Positions 63,722-64,000 of a stretch of DNA of 64,000 nucleotides are shown here, in pieces. The first letter of the stretch is position 1; each line of letters starts with the position of its first letter. The notes under the pieces are model-generated. The model was given only the letters and a program-made list of their open reading frames with translations, had not been told where the DNA came from and made no database searches. The stretch comes from Anabaena azotica FACHB-119 (GTDB taxonomy: Bacteria > Cyanobacteriota > Cyanobacteriia > Cyanobacteriales > Nostocaceae). The stretch is taken from positions 95,514-159,513 of the forward strand of contig NZ_JACJSG010000015.1 of the NCBI RefSeq assembly GCF_014697625.1, given 5' to 3'. The position numbers and the translations under genes are program-made.

Positions 63722-63888
63722 GGATAAGTGCCTGAGAGACGGACGCGATAAAGCGACGCTCAAAGGAGCCGAACCATGAAAATATTATAGTTTGAAAGCT
63801 AGTATACAACAATAGCCTGCGTCAAGAAAATAAAAAACACCGGGCTGAGGTGTAAAACCAGCCAATTGAGCTAAAAACAAACTTATTC

Positions 63889-64000
<112 letters not shown>

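Overview
The window comes from a filamentous heterocyst-type cyanobacterium (Nostoc/Anabaena group). Grounds seen in the sequence: many HIP1 octamers (gcgatcgc) in genes and spacers, heptanucleotide STRR tracts (caggtga, ccccagt, gataact), a c6-type cytochrome, a CyaB-type adenylate cyclase whose GAF sequence matches my memory of Anabaena CyaB2, and cyanobacterial families such as DUF4079 and a Suc_Fer-like protein. The window ends in the first ~110 bases of a 16S rRNA gene.

Layout. 0-9 kb: surface polysaccharide locus. On the minus strand it holds a hexapeptide acyltransferase, an ABC exporter (Wzt-like ATPase, Wzm-like permease), a small Cys-rich protein and a GT4 glycosyltransferase. After a 1.3-kb AT-rich spacer comes a plus-strand Wzc-like tyrosine autokinase. 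9-20 kb: housekeeping genes (Tex, small membrane proteins, cytochrome c6, aldo/keto reductase, FtsW/RodA, adenylate cyclase). 20-26 kb: proline-rich small ORF, secreted haemagglutinin-like protein, Rieske protein, FAD oxidoreductase, then a repeat-rich spacer. 26-31 kb: SNF2 helicase with a 434-residue intein in its Walker A motif. 31-39 kb: GNAT, polynucleotide phosphorylase, fatty-acid hydroxylase, a 41-residue ribbon-helix-helix-like ORF, PlsC-like acyltransferase, a truncated gene, OmpR-type regulator and HisG. 39-44.7 kb: three-gene phosphorelay (PAS/GAF kinase, Rcp1-like regulator, hybrid kinase).

44.7-53.5 kb is the accessory island. A minus-strand operon encodes a PD-(D/E)XK nuclease, a DinG/XPD-like helicase with four cysteines, and a PIWI-RE protein: the three-gene pPIWI-RE conflict system. 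The PIWI-RE reading frame is interrupted by one in-frame TAA. Divergent from it are an XRE repressor and an ImmA-type metallopeptidase, a plausible control switch. 53.5-64 kb: GNAT, ABC exporter, Suc_Fer-like protein, ROK glucokinase, ComEC, DUF4079 protein, glyQ and the rRNA operon start.

The window is crowded with short palindromic repeats. At least five families recur: a ~150-bp element with aacgtgagttcga ends, a 66-bp gtagggtgcgtcag palindrome, an aggacttacgca-ended element, a ~100-bp atagccaagacagttaggacat element, and a gtagggtgggcattgccc palindrome. Several run into genes: one supplies a stop codon, one encodes part of the intein, one forms the tail of a truncated ORF, and an STRR block sits inside a kinase ATP-binding domain. 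No tRNA gene, transposase or CRISPR array was recognised.
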